From assembly GCA_009784095.1 (NCBI GenBank), contig WRDL01000080.1, forward strand, positions 1 through 6,832: a DNA stretch of 6,832 bases, in the 5' to 3' direction. Numbering within the stretch: the first letter of the stretch is position 1; each line of letters begins with the position of its first letter. Source of the stretch: Coriobacteriia bacterium (GTDB lineage: Bacteria > Actinomycetota > Coriobacteriia > WRKU01). Under the pieces are notes generated by a model that searched no databases, was not told where the DNA came from, and saw only the letters and a list, made by a program, of their open reading frames with translations. The translations under genes were made by a program, and so were the position numbers. Positions 5,862 to 6,832 of the stretch are shown here, piece by piece.

Positions 5862-6309
5862 TCCGGAAGAGCATATCGAGAAACGGCGTCCACACACCGA
5901 ATGGCTGCGCGGTGACCGGTATGTTGAGTATCTCGATCTGTTGGGTATCGTGCGTATTCTCGAGCGGTTTCCCATCCTTGGTCACGATGACCGCGTTCTC
6001 CCCTTCTTCGACGAGCCCGAGCTCCTCGCGTGCGTACAGTCTGATGCCTTCGGTCGTCTCCAACGATTCGAGTGTCTCGCGTAGCTGCAGGTTGTATTCG
6101 TCGATGGCTGCTTTCTGCTCGTTGAGCACTCGTAGTTGTCGAGCCTCGCGATACCAGATGCGCATGGGTGTGTAGTACAGGGAAGCCACAAGCGCGAGCA
6201 ACAAGACGATTGCGAGCGGGATGATGAATATCATACGCCCGGCAAAGCGCCCCTTGTTCGCGCCTTCATCGCGACGTTTCTTCTCGTTGGTCACTTCCGG
6301 TCTAGCCAC
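5845..6309 (-). CDS. Septum formation initiator family protein (FtsB/DivIC-like)
   Basis: This 154-residue protein is a single-pass division protein. It has a charged cytoplasmic leader (1-25, rich in K/R), one membrane helix (about 26-46, MIFIIPLAIVLLLALVASL), an extracellular coiled coil (about 52-88) and then the family motif YAREELGLVEEGENAVIV. The C-terminal tail of about 40 residues (to FRIELPK) is not a recognisable domain. FtsB/DivIC proteins bind FtsL and FtsQ/DivIB in the divisome and help activate septal wall synthesis. The start is a GTG at 6307-6309 with no strong binding site; an ATG at residue 26 would remove the cytoplasmic leader and is less likely. The gene begins 22 bp after the eno stop, so it is probably in the eno transcript. 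The eno then septum-protein order is common in actinobacteria. Confidence 0.85.
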   Translation of the reverse strand: MARPEVTNEKKRRDEGANKGRFAGRMIFIIPLAIVLLLALVASLYYTPMRIWYREARQLRVLNEQKAAIDEYNLQLRETLESLETTEGIRLYAREELGLVEEGENAVIVTKDGKPLENTHDTQQIEILNIPVTAQPFGVWTPFLDMLFRIELPK

Positions 6310-6331
6310 GAGATATCACGCTATCTCTGTC

Positions 6332-6832
<501 letters not shown>

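Noticed and set aside
5789..6175. A 128-residue + strand open frame opposite the septum gene
   Set aside because: It starts inside the tRNA gene and is antisense to a gene with clear family motifs; the serine-rich translation is a typical shadow.

Overview
This window looks like a chromosomal segment from a Gram-positive, high-G+C-lineage bacterium with only moderate G+C content. The best guess is Actinomycetota, possibly Coriobacteriia. The main clue is at the right edge, where enolase (eno) is followed 22 bp later by a short FtsB/DivIC-type septum protein, a gene order typical of actinobacteria. The enolase also ends in a [12 protein letters not shown] C-terminal region. The adaptor protein of the transporter is anchored by an N-terminal membrane helix with no lipobox, and no outer-membrane channel gene is seen, which suits a cell with one membrane. 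The lineage call is inference; nothing in the window names the species.

Layout, left to right. (1) Bases 3-668, + strand: the 3' part of a CPBP-family (CAAX protease/bacteriocin-processing) membrane protein, cut by the left edge. (2) Bases 669-999: a gap of about 330 bp without a gene. It holds a small GC hairpin and, at its right end, a very AT-rich promoter with palindromes that could be operators. (3) Bases 1042-5713, + strand: a three-gene operon for a MacAB/YknXYZ-like export complex, consisting of a HlyD/MacA-type membrane fusion protein, a MacB/LolD-type ATPase and a large permease with two FtsX domains. (4) Bases 5728-5803, - strand: a tRNA with a UAA (leucine) anticodon but a short 5-nt variable loop. 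Upstream of it are a hairpin leader and a recognisable promoter. (5) Bases 5845-6309 and 6332-6832, - strand: the septum-formation protein and the C-terminal part of enolase.

The three transporter genes are tightly packed (32 bp, then a near-overlap) and probably share the promoter at about 967-997. Together they would form an ATP-driven pump that moves a peptide or other amphiphile from the membrane to the outside; the substrate cannot be read from the sequence. The upstream CPBP protein belongs to a family often found with bacteriocin loci, so a role in peptide immunity or maturation is a reasonable but unproven link. The right side (eno, septum gene, tRNA) is core genome. The left side looks accessory, and the tRNA sits on the boundary.

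The points most worth a second look are the UAA-anticodon tRNA with a class I (short variable loop) shape, and the operator-like promoter that moves the adaptor start codon from 1000 to 1042. The rest of the window is well explained by known families. I found no CRISPR array, insertion sequence or clearly new protein system.
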